Positions 8,880 to 18,136 are shown, numbered from the stretch's first letter. The stretch is DNA of 64,000 bases from Mycobacterium ahvazicum (GCF_900176255.2 NZ_FXEG02000001.1:310001-374000); one strand, 5' to 3'. The notes: generated by a model from the sequence alone, not told the origin. Numbers and translations are program-made.

Positions 8880-10489
8880 GCACCATCTTTGACGTCCGTA
8901 ACGTCCGGCTACCGAAGTTCTCCCGGACGACGGCGATCATCGGAGCGCTGGTCATCGTCGTCGCCCTGGTCGTCGGCTATGTCGGCTACCGGCTGTTCGA
9001 GAAGCTGACGAACAACACCGTCGTCGCCTACTTCCCGGCGGCGAACGCCCTCTACAAGGGGGACAAGGTCCAGATCATGGGCCTGCGGGTCGGCTCGATC
9101 GACAGCATCGAACCGGTCGGCGACAAGATGAAGGTGACGTTCCACTACGAGAACAAGTACAAGGTCCCGGCCAACGCCTCGGCGGTGATCCTTAACCCCA
9201 CCCTGGTGGCGTCGCGTGCGATCCAGCTGGAGCCGCCGTACAAGGGCGGACCGGTGCTGGGCGACAACGCCGTGATTCCCGAAGAGCGCACCCAGGTGCC
9301 GGTGGAGTGGGACGAACTGCGCAACAGCATCACCAACATCATCTCGAAGCTGGGTCCGACGAAGGAGCAGCCCACGGGTCCGTTCGGTGAGGTCATTTCG
9401 TCGTTCGCCGACGGCTTGGAAGGCAAGAGCAAGCAGATCAACACCGCGCTCAACAGCTTGTCGTCGGCGCTGAACGCGTTGAACGAGGGCCGCGGCGACT
9501 TCTTCGCGGTGGTGCGCAGCCTGGCGCTGTTCGTCAACGCGCTGCACGCCGACGACGCGCAGTTCGTCGCGCTGAACCAGAACCTGGCCGACGTCACCGG
9601 CCGGCTGGCCAGCGATGACGGCGCCTTGAACAATGCGCTGCAGCAGTTCGACAGCCTGCTGAGCACCGTGCGCCCGTGGCTGGACAAGAACCGCGAGGTG
9701 CTGACCACCGACGTCAACAACCTGGAAACCGCGACGAACACGCTGCTGCAGCCCGAGCCGCTGAACGGGCTGGAGACCGCGCTGCATGTGCTGCCGACGG
9801 CTGCGGCCAACATCAACCAGATCTATCACCCGTCGCACGGGTCGGTGGTCGCCATTCCGGCGATCACGAACTTCGCGAACCCGATGCAGTTCATCTGCAG
9901 CTCGATTCAGGCCGGCAGCCGGCTCGGTTACCAGGAATCCGCCGAACTGTGCGCGCAGTATCTGGCGCCGATCCTCGACGCGATCAAGTTCAACTACCTG
10001 CCGTTCGGGTTGAACCTGTTCAGCACCGCCGAGACGTTGCCCAAGCAGGTCGCCTATTCCGAAGATCGGCTGCATCCGCCGAACGGTTATAAGGACACCA
10101 CCGTCCCGGGTATCTGGGTGCCGGATACGCCGACCTCGCACCGCAACACCCAGCAAGGCTGGATCGTGGCGCCGGGCATGCAAGGCCAGCAGGTCGGGCC
10201 GATCACCGCGGGCCTGATGACGCCGGAATCGCTTGAGGAGCTGATGGGCGGTCCCAATATCGAGCCCGTTCAATCCCAGTATCAGACGCCGCCGGGCCCG
10301 CCGAACGCCTACGACGAGAACCCGATCCTGCCGCCCATCGGGCTGCGGGCGCCGACGCCGATCCAGCCGCCGGCGCCGGGACCGGGCGTGATTCCGGGTC
10401 CCGTCGCCCCGACGCCCGCGCCGGTGGTCGCGGTGGCACCCAACGCCGGTGGGCCGCCGTCCGGCCCTGACTTCGGGGGTGGCCAGTGA
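8876..10489 (+). CDS. mce1D: MCE-family protein Mce1D
   Basis: Predicted 537-residue Mce subunit starting at a TTG within TTGA, overlapping the mce1C stop. There is a short cytosolic N-terminus, a transmembrane anchor (about residues 18-40), the MCE domain (about 48-125, with YKGDKVQIMGLRVGSI) and a helical needle region to about residue 300. A conserved cysteine-containing segment follows, then a Pro/Ala-rich tail. Rv0172 is 530 aa. It is a component of the Mce1 hetero-hexamer in the cell envelope. Confidence 0.94.
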   Translation: MSTIFDVRNVRLPKFSRTTAIIGALVIVVALVVGYVGYRLFEKLTNNTVVAYFPAANALYKGDKVQIMGLRVGSIDSIEPVGDKMKVTFHYENKYKVPANASAVILNPTLVASRAIQLEPPYKGGPVLGDNAVIPEERTQVPVEWDELRNSITNIISKLGPTKEQPTGPFGEVISSFADGLEGKSKQINTALNSLSSALNALNEGRGDFFAVVRSLALFVNALHADDAQFVALNQNLADVTGRLASDDGALNNALQQFDSLLSTVRPWLDKNREVLTTDVNNLETATNTLLQPEPLNGLETALHVLPTAAANINQIYHPSHGSVVAIPAITNFANPMQFICSSIQAGSRLGYQESAELCAQYLAPILDAIKFNYLPFGLNLFSTAETLPKQVAYSEDRLHPPNGYKDTTVPGIWVPDTPTSHRNTQQGWIVAPGMQGQQVGPITAGLMTPESLEELMGGPNIEPVQSQYQTPPGPPNAYDENPILPPIGLRAPTPIQPPAPGPGVIPGPVAPTPAPVVAVAPNAGGPPSGPDFGGGQ

Positions 10490-11649
10490 GGATAGGGTCG
10501 AGCCTGATCCGGCGCCGGGCCTGGCAGGGCATGGTGCTGCTGGTGATCGCCATGGTGCTGAGCTCGTGTGGCTGGCGAGGCATCTCAAACGTGGCGATTC
10601 CCGGCGGTCCCGGCGACGGCCCCGGCTCCTACACCATCTATGTGCAGGTGCCGGACACCTTGGCGATCAACGGCAACAGCAAGGTGATGGTCGCCGACGT
10701 CTTCGTCGGGTCGATCAAGAAGATCGAGTTGAAGAACTGGGTGGCGACGCTGACGCTGGGCGTGAAGAGCAGCGTCAAGCTACCGAAGAACGCGATCGCG
10801 CGGATCGGCCAGACCTCGCTGCTGGGTTCTCAGCACGTCGAGCTGGCCGCGCCGCCGAACCCGTCGTCGGAGCTGCTGCGCAACGGCGACACCATTCCGC
10901 TGAAGAATTCGTCGTCGTATCCGACCACCGAGCAGACGCTGGCCAGCCTGTCGTTGATCTTGCGCGGTGGCGGCATCCCGAACCTCGAAGTGCTGCAGAA
11001 CGAGGTCTACGACATCTTCCACGGGCGCGGCGAGCAGATCCGCTCCTTCATCGGCAAGCTGGACACCTTCACCGCCCAGCTCAATCAGCAGCGTGATGAC
11101 ATCACCCACGCGATCGACTCCACCAACCGGCTGCTGGTCTATGTCGGCGGCCGCTCGGACGTTCTCGACCGAGTGCTGACCGACATCCCGCCGCTGATCA
11201 AGCATTTCGCCGACACCAGGAATCTGCTGATCAACGCCGTCGACTCGGTGGGCCGGCTCAGCGGGGCCGCGGATCAGTACCTGTCGGCGGCGCGCGGCCC
11301 GCTGCACACCGATCTGCAGGCGCTGCAATGCCCGCTGAAGGAACTCGGCCGCTCCTCGCCCTACCTGATCGGTGCGCTGAAGCTGATCCTGACCCAGCCG
11401 TTCGACATCGACACCGTCCCGAAGATGTTCCGCGGTGACTACGTGAACATCTCGCTGACGCTGGACGTGACCTACAGCTCGGTCGACAACGCGTTCCTCA
11501 CCGGAACCGGGTTGTCGGGCGCGCTGCGGGCACTCGAGCAGTCGTTCGGCCGCGACCCGGAGACGATGATCCCCGACGTCCGCTACACGCCGAACCCGAA
11601 TGACGCGCCCGGCGGTCCGCTGGTGGAAAGGGGGGACCGGAATTGCTGA
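10486..11649 (+). CDS. mce1E: MCE-family lipoprotein Mce1E (LprK)
   Basis: Predicted 387-residue lipoprotein Mce subunit. It starts at a GTG overlapping the mce1D stop (GTGA). The N-terminus has basic residues, a hydrophobic stretch and a lipobox, LSSC (Cys at about residue 28), so it should be lipidated, as known for the E-subunits of mce operons. An MCE domain (residues about 45-125, VMVADVFVGSIKKIE) and the helical region follow. It ends 7 nt inside mce1F. Confidence 0.95.
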   Translation: MRIGSSLIRRRAWQGMVLLVIAMVLSSCGWRGISNVAIPGGPGDGPGSYTIYVQVPDTLAINGNSKVMVADVFVGSIKKIELKNWVATLTLGVKSSVKLPKNAIARIGQTSLLGSQHVELAAPPNPSSELLRNGDTIPLKNSSSYPTTEQTLASLSLILRGGGIPNLEVLQNEVYDIFHGRGEQIRSFIGKLDTFTAQLNQQRDDITHAIDSTNRLLVYVGGRSDVLDRVLTDIPPLIKHFADTRNLLINAVDSVGRLSGAADQYLSAARGPLHTDLQALQCPLKELGRSSPYLIGALKLILTQPFDIDTVPKMFRGDYVNISLTLDVTYSSVDNAFLTGTGLSGALRALEQSFGRDPETMIPDVRYTPNPNDAPGGPLVERGDRNC

Positions 11650-13193
11650 CCCCGTTCATTCGACGCCAGCTGTGGGCGTTCCTGGTCCTGACGGTCGTCT
11701 CGTTGCTGGTGCTCGGCATCTACTACCTGCAGGTGCCCAGTTTGATGGGGATCGGCCGGTACTCGCTGAAGGCGGAGCTGCCGGCGTCGGGCGGGTTGTA
11801 CCCCACGGCCAACGTGACCTATCGCGGCATCACGATCGGCAAGGTCACCGACGTCGAGCCGACCGACCATGGCGCCGAAGCGACGATGAGCATCGACAGC
11901 CGGTACAAGATCCCGGTCGACGCGGTCGCGAACGTGCACTCGGTGTCGGCGGTCGGTGAGCAGTATCTGGACATCGTCTCGTCGGGCAGCCCCGGCAAGT
12001 ACCTTGCCGAAGGGCAAACCATCTCCAAGGGCACCGTGCCGGCCGAGATCGGTCCGGCACTCGACACCGCCAACCGCGGGCTCGAGGCGTTGCCCAAGGA
12101 CAAGATCGGCAAGCTGCTCGACGAGACGGCGGAGTCGGTCGGCGGCCTGGGCCCGGCGTTGCAGCGCCTGGTGGACTCGACGCAGGCGATCGTCGGCGAC
12201 TTCAAGACCAACATCACCAACGTGAACGACATCATCGTGAACTCGGGACCGGTGCTGGACAGCCAGGTGAAGTCCAATGACGCGATCGAGCGCTGGGCGC
12301 GCAACCTGAATACGCTGGCCGCGCAGTCCGCGCAGCGCGACGCGAACGTGAAAAGCATTCTGTCGCAAGCGGCGCCGACCGCCGATCAGGTCAACGACGT
12401 GTTCAGCGACGTCCGGGAGTCGCTGCCGCAGACGCTGGCGAATCTCGAGGTCGTCTTCGACCTGCTCAAGCGCTACCACACCGGGGTGGAGCAGGTGCTG
12501 GTGTTCCTGCCGCAGGGTGCCTCGATCGCGCAGACGGTGGCCGCGCCGTTCCCGAACCAGGCCGCACTCGACCTGGCACTGTCGATCAACCAGCCGCCGC
12601 CGTGTCTGACCGGCTTCATTCCCGCGCCGGAGTGGCGGGCGCCGGCCGACACCAGCATGCAGCCGCTGCCGTCGGGCACCTACTGCAAGATTCCGATGGA
12701 TACCCCGGCCAACAGCGTGCGTGGCTCGCGCAACATCCCGTGTACCGATATCCCCGGCAAGCGGGCGGCCACGCCCCGTGAGTGCCGCGACCCCAAGCCC
12801 TACGTTCCCGCCGGGACGAACCCCTGGTTCGGTGACCCGAACCAGATTCTGACCTGCCCGGCGCCGGGAGCGCGCTGCGATCAGTCGGTGCGACCGGGCA
12901 TGGTGATCCCCGCGCCGTCGATCAACAACGGCATGAACCCGGCACCTTCGGACCGGGTCGCGGGGACGCCACCGCCGACCAGTGACCCGTTGACCCGACC
13001 CGGGCAAGGTACCGTGCAGTGCAACGGACAGCAGCCCAACCCGTGTGTCTACACACCCTTTGGACCTCCCTCGGCGGTATACAGTCCCCAGAGCGGTGAA
13101 CTGGTAGGGCCCGACGGCGTCAAATACTCCGTCGAAAACTCGACCAAAACAGGAGACGACGGATGGAAGGAGATGCTGGCACCCGCCGGCTGA
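11643..13193 (+). CDS. mce1F: MCE-family protein Mce1F
   Basis: Predicted 516-residue final Mce subunit, starting at a TTG 7 nt before the end of mce1E. An N-terminal membrane anchor (about residues 8-28) and the MCE domain (about 37-115, NVTYRGITIGKVTDVE) are followed by the helical needle region to about residue 300. The C-terminal part is proline rich and contains several cysteines that could form disulphides outside the membrane. Length matches Rv0174 (515 aa). Its last 31 nt overlap mam1A. Confidence 0.95.
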   Translation: MLTPFIRRQLWAFLVLTVVSLLVLGIYYLQVPSLMGIGRYSLKAELPASGGLYPTANVTYRGITIGKVTDVEPTDHGAEATMSIDSRYKIPVDAVANVHSVSAVGEQYLDIVSSGSPGKYLAEGQTISKGTVPAEIGPALDTANRGLEALPKDKIGKLLDETAESVGGLGPALQRLVDSTQAIVGDFKTNITNVNDIIVNSGPVLDSQVKSNDAIERWARNLNTLAAQSAQRDANVKSILSQAAPTADQVNDVFSDVRESLPQTLANLEVVFDLLKRYHTGVEQVLVFLPQGASIAQTVAAPFPNQAALDLALSINQPPPCLTGFIPAPEWRAPADTSMQPLPSGTYCKIPMDTPANSVRGSRNIPCTDIPGKRAATPRECRDPKPYVPAGTNPWFGDPNQILTCPAPGARCDQSVRPGMVIPAPSINNGMNPAPSDRVAGTPPPTSDPLTRPGQGTVQCNGQQPNPCVYTPFGPPSAVYSPQSGELVGPDGVKYSVENSTKTGDDGWKEMLAPAG

Positions 13194-14110
13194 ACCCACC
13201 ACCGATGTCGATGCTTAGTCGTCTACGTCGGAGACGGCCGAAGGAATCGGACGACGTCACCGACGGGACAAACCCCGAGGAGACGGCCGAGGATTCGCCA
13301 GAATCCGAGGTCGGAGCCGAGCAGACAAACACCGAGGAGACGGCCGAGGATTCGCCAGAATCCGAGGTCGGAGCCGAGCAGACAAACACCGAGGAGACGG
13401 CCGAGGATTCGCCAGAATCCGAGGTCGGAGCCGAGCAGCCTGAGGTGACGGCGCCGGATTCGGCTGCAGTCGAGCCCGAAGCCGCGCCGGAAGCCCCGGA
13501 AGCGATCGCCTCGGAGCAGCCCGAGTCCTCCAGCGACGCCGCGCCCGATGATGGCGAACAGCCGGAAACCGACGGCGAGGACGCGACCGAGGCGGAGGCG
13601 CACCGGCGCCCCCCGTCGGCCCTGGGGCGCGGATGGCTGGCCGGCATCGCCGCGGCCCTGGTGCTGCTGGCCGGTGCCGTCGGCACCGGCGGTTACCTGG
13701 CGTTGCGGTACCACCACGAGAGCCAGGCCATCGCGCGCAACAACGCCGCGGCGCTCAAGGCGGCGATCGAGTGCGTGTCGGCCACGCAGGCGCCCGACAC
13801 CAGCGCGATGATCGCCAGCGAGCAGAAGATCATCGAATGCGGGACCGACGCCTTCCGTGAACAGGCCATGGTCTACACCGGCATGCTCGTGCAGGCTTAT
13901 CAGTCCGCGAACGTCCACGTCCAGGTCTCGGATGTGCGCGGAGCGGTCGAGCGCAACAACAAAGACGGTTCGATCGACGTGCTCGTGGCGATGCGCGTCC
14001 AGGTGGTCGCCGATCAGTCACAGAACGAGACCGGCTATCGGCTTCGGGTGAGAATGGCGCTGGACGAAGGCCAGTACCGGATCGCCAGGCTCGACCAGGT
14101 GACGAAGTGA
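13163..14110 (+). CDS. mam1A: Mce-associated membrane protein Mam1A, repeat-expanded
   Basis: Predicted 315-residue Mce-associated protein (Rv0175 position). The start is set by an AGGAG element about 8 nt upstream, inside mce1F. A long acidic N-terminal region (about residues 25-155, rich in Glu/Ser/Ala) contains an exact 19-residue tandem repeat. A single transmembrane helix follows (about 158-180). The periplasmic Mam domain (about 185-315, with DVRGAVERNNKDGSIDVLV) has the fold thought to support the Mce complex. The M. tuberculosis protein is only about 213 aa, so the acidic cytosolic arm is greatly enlarged here. It overlaps mam1B by GTGA. Confidence 0.9.
   Translation: MEGDAGTRRLNPPPMSMLSRLRRRRPKESDDVTDGTNPEETAEDSPESEVGAEQTNTEETAEDSPESEVGAEQTNTEETAEDSPESEVGAEQPEVTAPDSAAVEPEAAPEAPEAIASEQPESSSDAAPDDGEQPETDGEDATEAEAHRRPPSALGRGWLAGIAAALVLLAGAVGTGGYLALRYHHESQAIARNNAAALKAAIECVSATQAPDTSAMIASEQKIIECGTDAFREQAMVYTGMLVQAYQSANVHVQVSDVRGAVERNNKDGSIDVLVAMRVQVVADQSQNETGYRLRVRMALDEGQYRIARLDQVTK
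13277..13438 (+). repeat. In-frame 57-bp tandem repeat (about 2.8 copies) in mam1A
   Basis: Two full 57-bp units (13277-13333 and 13334-13390) and a 48-bp third copy (13391-13438) appear identical base for base. Each encodes EETAEDSPESEVGAEQTNT. Because the unit is a multiple of three, copy-number change would lengthen or shorten the acidic cytosolic arm of Mam1A without a frameshift. Confidence 0.95.
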
Positions 14111-15075
14111 CGCTGGTGGTCGAGGAAACTCAGACCACGGCTCCCCAAGTGTCATCAGAGAATGCCTTGGCGCCGTGGCATATTCGCGTGTGCGCGTTTG
14201 CCGTCGACGTCCTGCCCGCCGCCGCGGTCGCGACCACCATGGCGTTGGTGTCGTTCACCGTGCCGCCGCAGGGCGTGTGGTGGTGGCTGAGCGTCTGTGT
14301 CCTCGGCATCGCCATCCTGGCGATGTTGGTCAACCGGCTGCTGCTGCCGACCGTCTACGGCTGGAGCCTGGGACGCGCTCTGTGTGGAATCGCGGTGCGG
14401 CACCGTGACGGTTCCGTCGTCGGCGCCTGGGGCCTGCTGCTGCGCGATCTCGCGCACCTGCTCGACACCGTGTCGGTGGTGGGATGGCTTTGGCCGCTGT
14501 GGGATTCGCAGCGCCGTACGTTCGCCGACATGCTGCTGCGCACGGATGTGCGAGGCTCGCAGCCGCCGCGGCCCGACATCATCCGGCGGTGGACGATCAT
14601 CGCGGTGCTCACCGCGACCGGACTGTGCGTGGCGGGCGGGGCCGTGAGCTACGAGGTGGTCTACTCTCGCGATCAGCAGACCGACCAGACGCGGGCCGAG
14701 ATCTCGATACAGGGGCCGAAGATCGTCGCGCAGATGCTGACCTACGACCCGAAGACACTATCCGACGATTTCAAGCGGGCCCAGTCGCTGGCGACCGATA
14801 ACTACCGCGGCCCGCTCAAGGCGCAGCAGGACATCGTCCAAAAGGGAAACCCCGTCATCAACGAGTACTGGGTGACCGATGGCTCGATCGAATCGGCGTC
14901 GCCGGATCGGGCGACGATGTTGTTGTTCATGCAGGGCCGGCGTGGCGCGGCGCCCCAGGAGCGCTACATCACCGCGACCGTCCGGGTGAATTTCGTCAAG
15001 GACGCCGGCGGCCATTGGCTGGTCGACAACCTCGCCGTGCTGACCAAGCCGAAACCGCCGGGGAACGGAAAATGA
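14107..15075 (+). CDS. mam1B: RDD-domain Mce-associated membrane protein Mam1B
   Basis: Predicted 322-residue membrane protein, the same length as Rv0176. The N-terminal half is an RDD-type domain with the characteristic Arg and Asp residues (VCAFAVDVLPAA around residue 29, GWSLGRALCGIAV around 87) and three hydrophobic segments. A further transmembrane helix (about 163-183) leads into a C-terminal Mam-like extracytoplasmic domain (about 185-322). The start codon is the GTG overlapping the mam1A stop. It probably assists assembly or stability of the Mce1 complex. Confidence 0.92.
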   Translation: MTLVVEETQTTAPQVSSENALAPWHIRVCAFAVDVLPAAAVATTMALVSFTVPPQGVWWWLSVCVLGIAILAMLVNRLLLPTVYGWSLGRALCGIAVRHRDGSVVGAWGLLLRDLAHLLDTVSVVGWLWPLWDSQRRTFADMLLRTDVRGSQPPRPDIIRRWTIIAVLTATGLCVAGGAVSYEVVYSRDQQTDQTRAEISIQGPKIVAQMLTYDPKTLSDDFKRAQSLATDNYRGPLKAQQDIVQKGNPVINEYWVTDGSIESASPDRATMLLFMQGRRGAAPQERYITATVRVNFVKDAGGHWLVDNLAVLTKPKPPGNGK

Positions 15076-15629
15076 GCCCCCGCCGCAGATTTGAGCCCGG
15101 CGAGGGCGCGCTGCTGGTCGCGGCGGATCCGCAGACGCAGCGCCGGCGATGGGAGCTACCCGTGGCGAGCACGGTCGCCGCGGTGTTGACGACCGTGGCG
15201 ATCACGCTGTGCACCCTGATGCTGATCTCCCACGAATCCCGCGAGCACGATGCCTCCAAGACCCGCGAGGTGCTCAACTACGTGACGGGGTTCATGACGC
15301 AGTTCACCTCGCTTGACCCCTATCACGCCAACGACTACGTCATGCGGATAATGGCCCAGGCGACAGGCGATTTCGCCAAGCAGTATCACGACAAGGCCAA
15401 CGAGATCCTGTTGCAGGTTGCCCGTGCGGAGCCCGCGACCGGCACCATCCTCGGCGCCGCCGTGGAACGGTGGAACGACGACGGCAGCGCCACCGTCATG
15501 GTGGCGACCGAGGTCACGTCCAAGTCGCCGGATCAAAAACAGGTATTCGAGAACACCAATCGTTGGACGGCAACTGCTACGCGGGAAGGGAATCAGTGGA
15601 AGATAAGCAGCCTGCTGCAGGTGATCTGA
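15072..15629 (+). CDS. mam1C: Mce-associated protein Mam1C
   Basis: Predicted 185-residue bitopic protein (Rv0177 is 184 aa). The ATG overlaps the mam1B stop as ATGA, which decides the start against a longer upstream frame. A short basic cytosolic N-terminus is followed by one transmembrane helix (about residues 30-52) and a Mam/Tim44-like extracytoplasmic domain ending in RWTATATREGNQWKISSL. It is expected to act with Mam1A/B/D on the Mce1 transporter. It overlaps mam1D by 34 nt. Confidence 0.92.
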   Translation: MSPRRRFEPGEGALLVAADPQTQRRRWELPVASTVAAVLTTVAITLCTLMLISHESREHDASKTREVLNYVTGFMTQFTSLDPYHANDYVMRIMAQATGDFAKQYHDKANEILLQVARAEPATGTILGAAVERWNDDGSATVMVATEVTSKSPDQKQVFENTNRWTATATREGNQWKISSLLQVI

Positions 15630-16321
15630 CCGCCGAGGCGATCTCCGACGACGCCGCTGAACACGACGAAAACACCGCCACCGCAACGGAACCCGCCGAA
15701 AAGACCGACACGGTGGAGTCCGAAGAGTCCGATGCCGACGCCGACGCGGAGACCGACGATTCCGCCGCGGCGACCGAAGAGGGCGCCCGCAAGCGTCGCA
15801 AACTGCTGGCCGGCAAATGGATGGGCATCGTCGTTGTGGTGGCCGCACTCGTGTTCGTCGGTTCCGCGGCCTTCGCGGGCGCGGCAGTGCAGCCCTATCT
15901 GACTGACCGCGCTACGGCGGCAACCAAGCTCAACGTGGCCCGCACCGCGGCCAACGCGATCACGACGCTGTGGACCTACACCCCGGAGAACATGGACAGC
16001 CTCGCCGATCGTGCGTCGGCTTACCTCAGCGGTGACTTCGAGGCCCAGTACCGCAAATTCGTCGACGCTATCGTGGCTCCGAACAAGCAGGCCAAGATCA
16101 CCAACCGGACTCAGGTCACCGGTGCGGCGGTCGAATCGCTCGATGGCCCCAACGCGGTCGTCATCGTCTACACCAACACCACCTCGACGAGCCCGCTGAC
16201 CAAAGACATCCCGGCGTTGAAGTACCTGTCCTATCGGCTGTTCATGAAACGCGCGAACGGGCGCTGGCTGGTGACCAGGATGACGACCGTGACCTCCCTG
16301 GACCTCACGCCGCATCCGTAG
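15596..16321 (+). CDS. mam1D: Mce-associated protein Mam1D
   Basis: Predicted 241-residue protein (Rv0178 is 244 aa) with a GTG start preceded by a GGGAAGGG ribosome-binding sequence. Like Mam1A it has a highly acidic, low-complexity N-terminal arm (about residues 10-70, Asp/Glu/Ala/Thr) and then a basic patch ARKRRKLL. One transmembrane helix (about 82-102) and an extracytoplasmic Mam domain follow. It is the last recognisable gene of the mce1 operon; the next gene starts 37 bp downstream on the same strand and may be read through. Confidence 0.92.
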   Translation: MEDKQPAAGDLTAEAISDDAAEHDENTATATEPAEKTDTVESEESDADADAETDDSAAATEEGARKRRKLLAGKWMGIVVVVAALVFVGSAAFAGAAVQPYLTDRATAATKLNVARTAANAITTLWTYTPENMDSLADRASAYLSGDFEAQYRKFVDAIVAPNKQAKITNRTQVTGAAVESLDGPNAVVIVYTNTTSTSPLTKDIPALKYLSYRLFMKRANGRWLVTRMTTVTSLDLTPHP

Positions 16322-16358
16322 TCCGGCCGAACCGATACCGCCGAAATATACTGCACCC

Positions 16359-17060
16359 GTGGCCACCACGTCGCCGGTAACCGAGCGATTCACCGTTGCG
16401 GCGTTGTTGCTGCTGACCTTCGCGACCGGGCTGGCCGACTCGATCAGTATCTTGGTCCTCGGCCATGTGTTCGTCGCCAACATGACCGGAAACGTGGTCT
16501 TCCTCGGCTTTTGGCTTGCCCCGCGTACCAGCATCGACCTGACGGCGGTGTCGGTGGCGCTGCCCACCTTCGTCACCACCACGATCCTCAGCGGGCGCTT
16601 GCAACGGTATTTCGGTGAGCGGGCCAGGAAGTGGATCACGACCGTGTTGGCCACGGAAATCCTGCTGCTGCTTACCTTGTCGATCCTGGCCGGTACGGGC
16701 GTGCTGCACTATCACGACAACACCAAGCTGATCATGATCGCGTTCCTCACGGTGACGTTCGGTCTGCAGCATTCGAGTGCCCGCCAGTTCGGCATCCAGG
16801 AACTGTCGACGACCGTCTTGACGTCGACGATCGTCAGCCTCGGCCTGGACAGCCGACTCTCCGGTGGCACCGGCGAGCGTCAAAAGCTGCGCTTCAGCGT
16901 GATTTTCACGATGTGCGCCGGTGCATTTCTCGGCGCCACGCTGTCGCGGTTCGTCATCGCGCCGGTGTTCGCGTTGACGGCAGCCGTGGTGGCGGCGAGC
17001 CTGCTGATTTTCCGGTACGGCGCCGCTGAGGCGAAAACCATTGCGGCTGAAGATCTTTAG
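16359..17060 (+). CDS. DUF1275 (YoaK-family) membrane protein
   Basis: Predicted 233-residue polytopic membrane protein with a GTG start. The sequence FATGLADSISILVLGHVFVANMTGNVVFLG at about residues 20-50 is split around the DUF1275 hallmark F-x-ANMTGN. About six hydrophobic segments are present. YoaK-type proteins are of unknown function. It lies 37 bp after mam1D and is not part of the M. tuberculosis mce1 locus as I remember it. Its TAG overlaps the stop of the convergent glycosidase gene by 4 nt. Confidence 0.85.
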   Translation: MATTSPVTERFTVAALLLLTFATGLADSISILVLGHVFVANMTGNVVFLGFWLAPRTSIDLTAVSVALPTFVTTTILSGRLQRYFGERARKWITTVLATEILLLLTLSILAGTGVLHYHDNTKLIMIAFLTVTFGLQHSSARQFGIQELSTTVLTSTIVSLGLDSRLSGGTGERQKLRFSVIFTMCAGAFLGATLSRFVIAPVFALTAAVVAASLLIFRYGAAEAKTIAAEDL

Positions 17061-18136
17061 TTGAAGGCCAGCCAGCTGGGCAGGGCGCGCTCGTGGGAAT
17101 CGCACAGCACCTGACGGGTATCGCACGACCCGCGCGGCGAACCCGCGCCGGCCCACATACCGCCGGTGTCGCGCCGCAGCACGATCGCCGAGGACCCGCC
17201 GCCGTCCAGCAGGATCGCGGTATCACTGCCCAGTCCGCGGAACAGGTCCTGCATATTGTCCGGCGTGTAGCTGCCGCCCTCGAAGATGTACATTTCGTCG
17301 CGCTGCTTGACGTAGGCCAGGGCGGTGCGCGCCGCGCTGGGGCCGCCGTCGTGCAGCTGTTGGGTCTGGCCCGGGGCCAGCAGCCCGATCCCGGACACCG
17401 CGACAAACTTCTCGTTCTTGTTCAGCAGGTCGGCGACCACCGGGGTGGCGGCGTCGTAGTCGTTCTTGCTGCGCGGCCACACCACGTACGGCGCCCCACC
17501 GGTCGGCAGGATCATCGTGGTCAGCGAGGACCAGCTCTCGCCGCCGCCGGACAGCCCCTGCTTGCCGGGGTAGGCCGCGGTACCGGTCACAGCCTGGTTG
17601 GCGCGGCCTTGCCCGTTCGTGTTGTCCACGAACGCACCCAGCGGTGAGCTGCAGCCGGTCTGACGCCACGAACCCGCCTTCTGCCCGCGCACGTCGAAAA
17701 AGTTGGCGTTGATCGCGATGGTCGGCTGCCCCATCCGCTGCCACGCCTGCAGTGGCGCGTAGAGCTCGGAGGCCTGCCATAGGCCTTCGCCGGTGCGGGC
17801 CCCGGGGTTGTTCTCGCAGCGCGCCTGGTCACCCCGGTGGGTGTCGACCAGCAGGTGCGGCGCCAGGCGTTCCGCCGCGTTCTTGATGATCATCAGGTGG
17901 CCGCCGTTGTTCATCTCGTACCAGCGGCCGCTGGCGTCCATCAGCGGCGTGGGGTGGCCGGGACCGAAGTTGTACACCAGATACGAGCCCTTGGTGGCGC
18001 CGATCGCGCTGGCGAGCAACTCACGGGCATCCGCGGCGTGCGCGACGGGCGGTGTGACGGCGGCGGTCAACAGCGTGCAGGCGAACGTCGTGAGGCTTGC
18101 CGCCAGTCGGCGCAACCTGGTGCGTCGTGTCAGCAC
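17057..18136 (-). CDS. Exported phosphodiester glycosidase-like protein (lprO position)
   Basis: Predicted 359-residue secreted protein. The N-terminus is a signal peptide: Arg-rich start, hydrophobic stretch about residues 14-30, likely cleavage after AHA near residue 34. The mature part resembles the NAGPA/phosphodiester glycosidase family, with IAINANFFDVRG (about 165), ARTALAY (about 272) and the hallmark ILLDGGGSSAIV (about 307). Family members hydrolyse sugar phosphodiesters, but the substrate here is unknown. By position it corresponds to lprO (Rv0179c). I see no good lipobox: the only cysteine in the signal is preceded by TFA. So it may be soluble rather than lipidated. Confidence 0.8.
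   Translation of the reverse strand: MLTRRTRLRRLAASLTTFACTLLTAAVTPPVAHAADARELLASAIGATKGSYLVYNFGPGHPTPLMDASGRWYEMNNGGHLMIIKNAAERLAPHLLVDTHRGDQARCENNPGARTGEGLWQASELYAPLQAWQRMGQPTIAINANFFDVRGQKAGSWRQTGCSSPLGAFVDNTNGQGRANQAVTGTAAYPGKQGLSGGGESWSSLTTMILPTGGAPYVVWPRSKNDYDAATPVVADLLNKNEKFVAVSGIGLLAPGQTQQLHDGGPSAARTALAYVKQRDEMYIFEGGSYTPDNMQDLFRGLGSDTAILLDGGGSSAIVLRRDTGGMWAGAGSPRGSCDTRQVLCDSHERALPSWLAFN

Noticed and set aside
11583-13202. Long open frame (539 codons) antisense to mce1F
   Set aside because: It mirrors the codon pattern of the sense gene, is Arg/Gly/Asp rich without recognisable domains, and the sense Mce1F is certain. Similar long antisense frames, as at 4805-6181, were rejected for the same reason.
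13277-13438. Direct repeats considered as a CRISPR array
   Set aside because: Units are contiguous without unique spacers, in frame within mam1A, and no cas genes are present.
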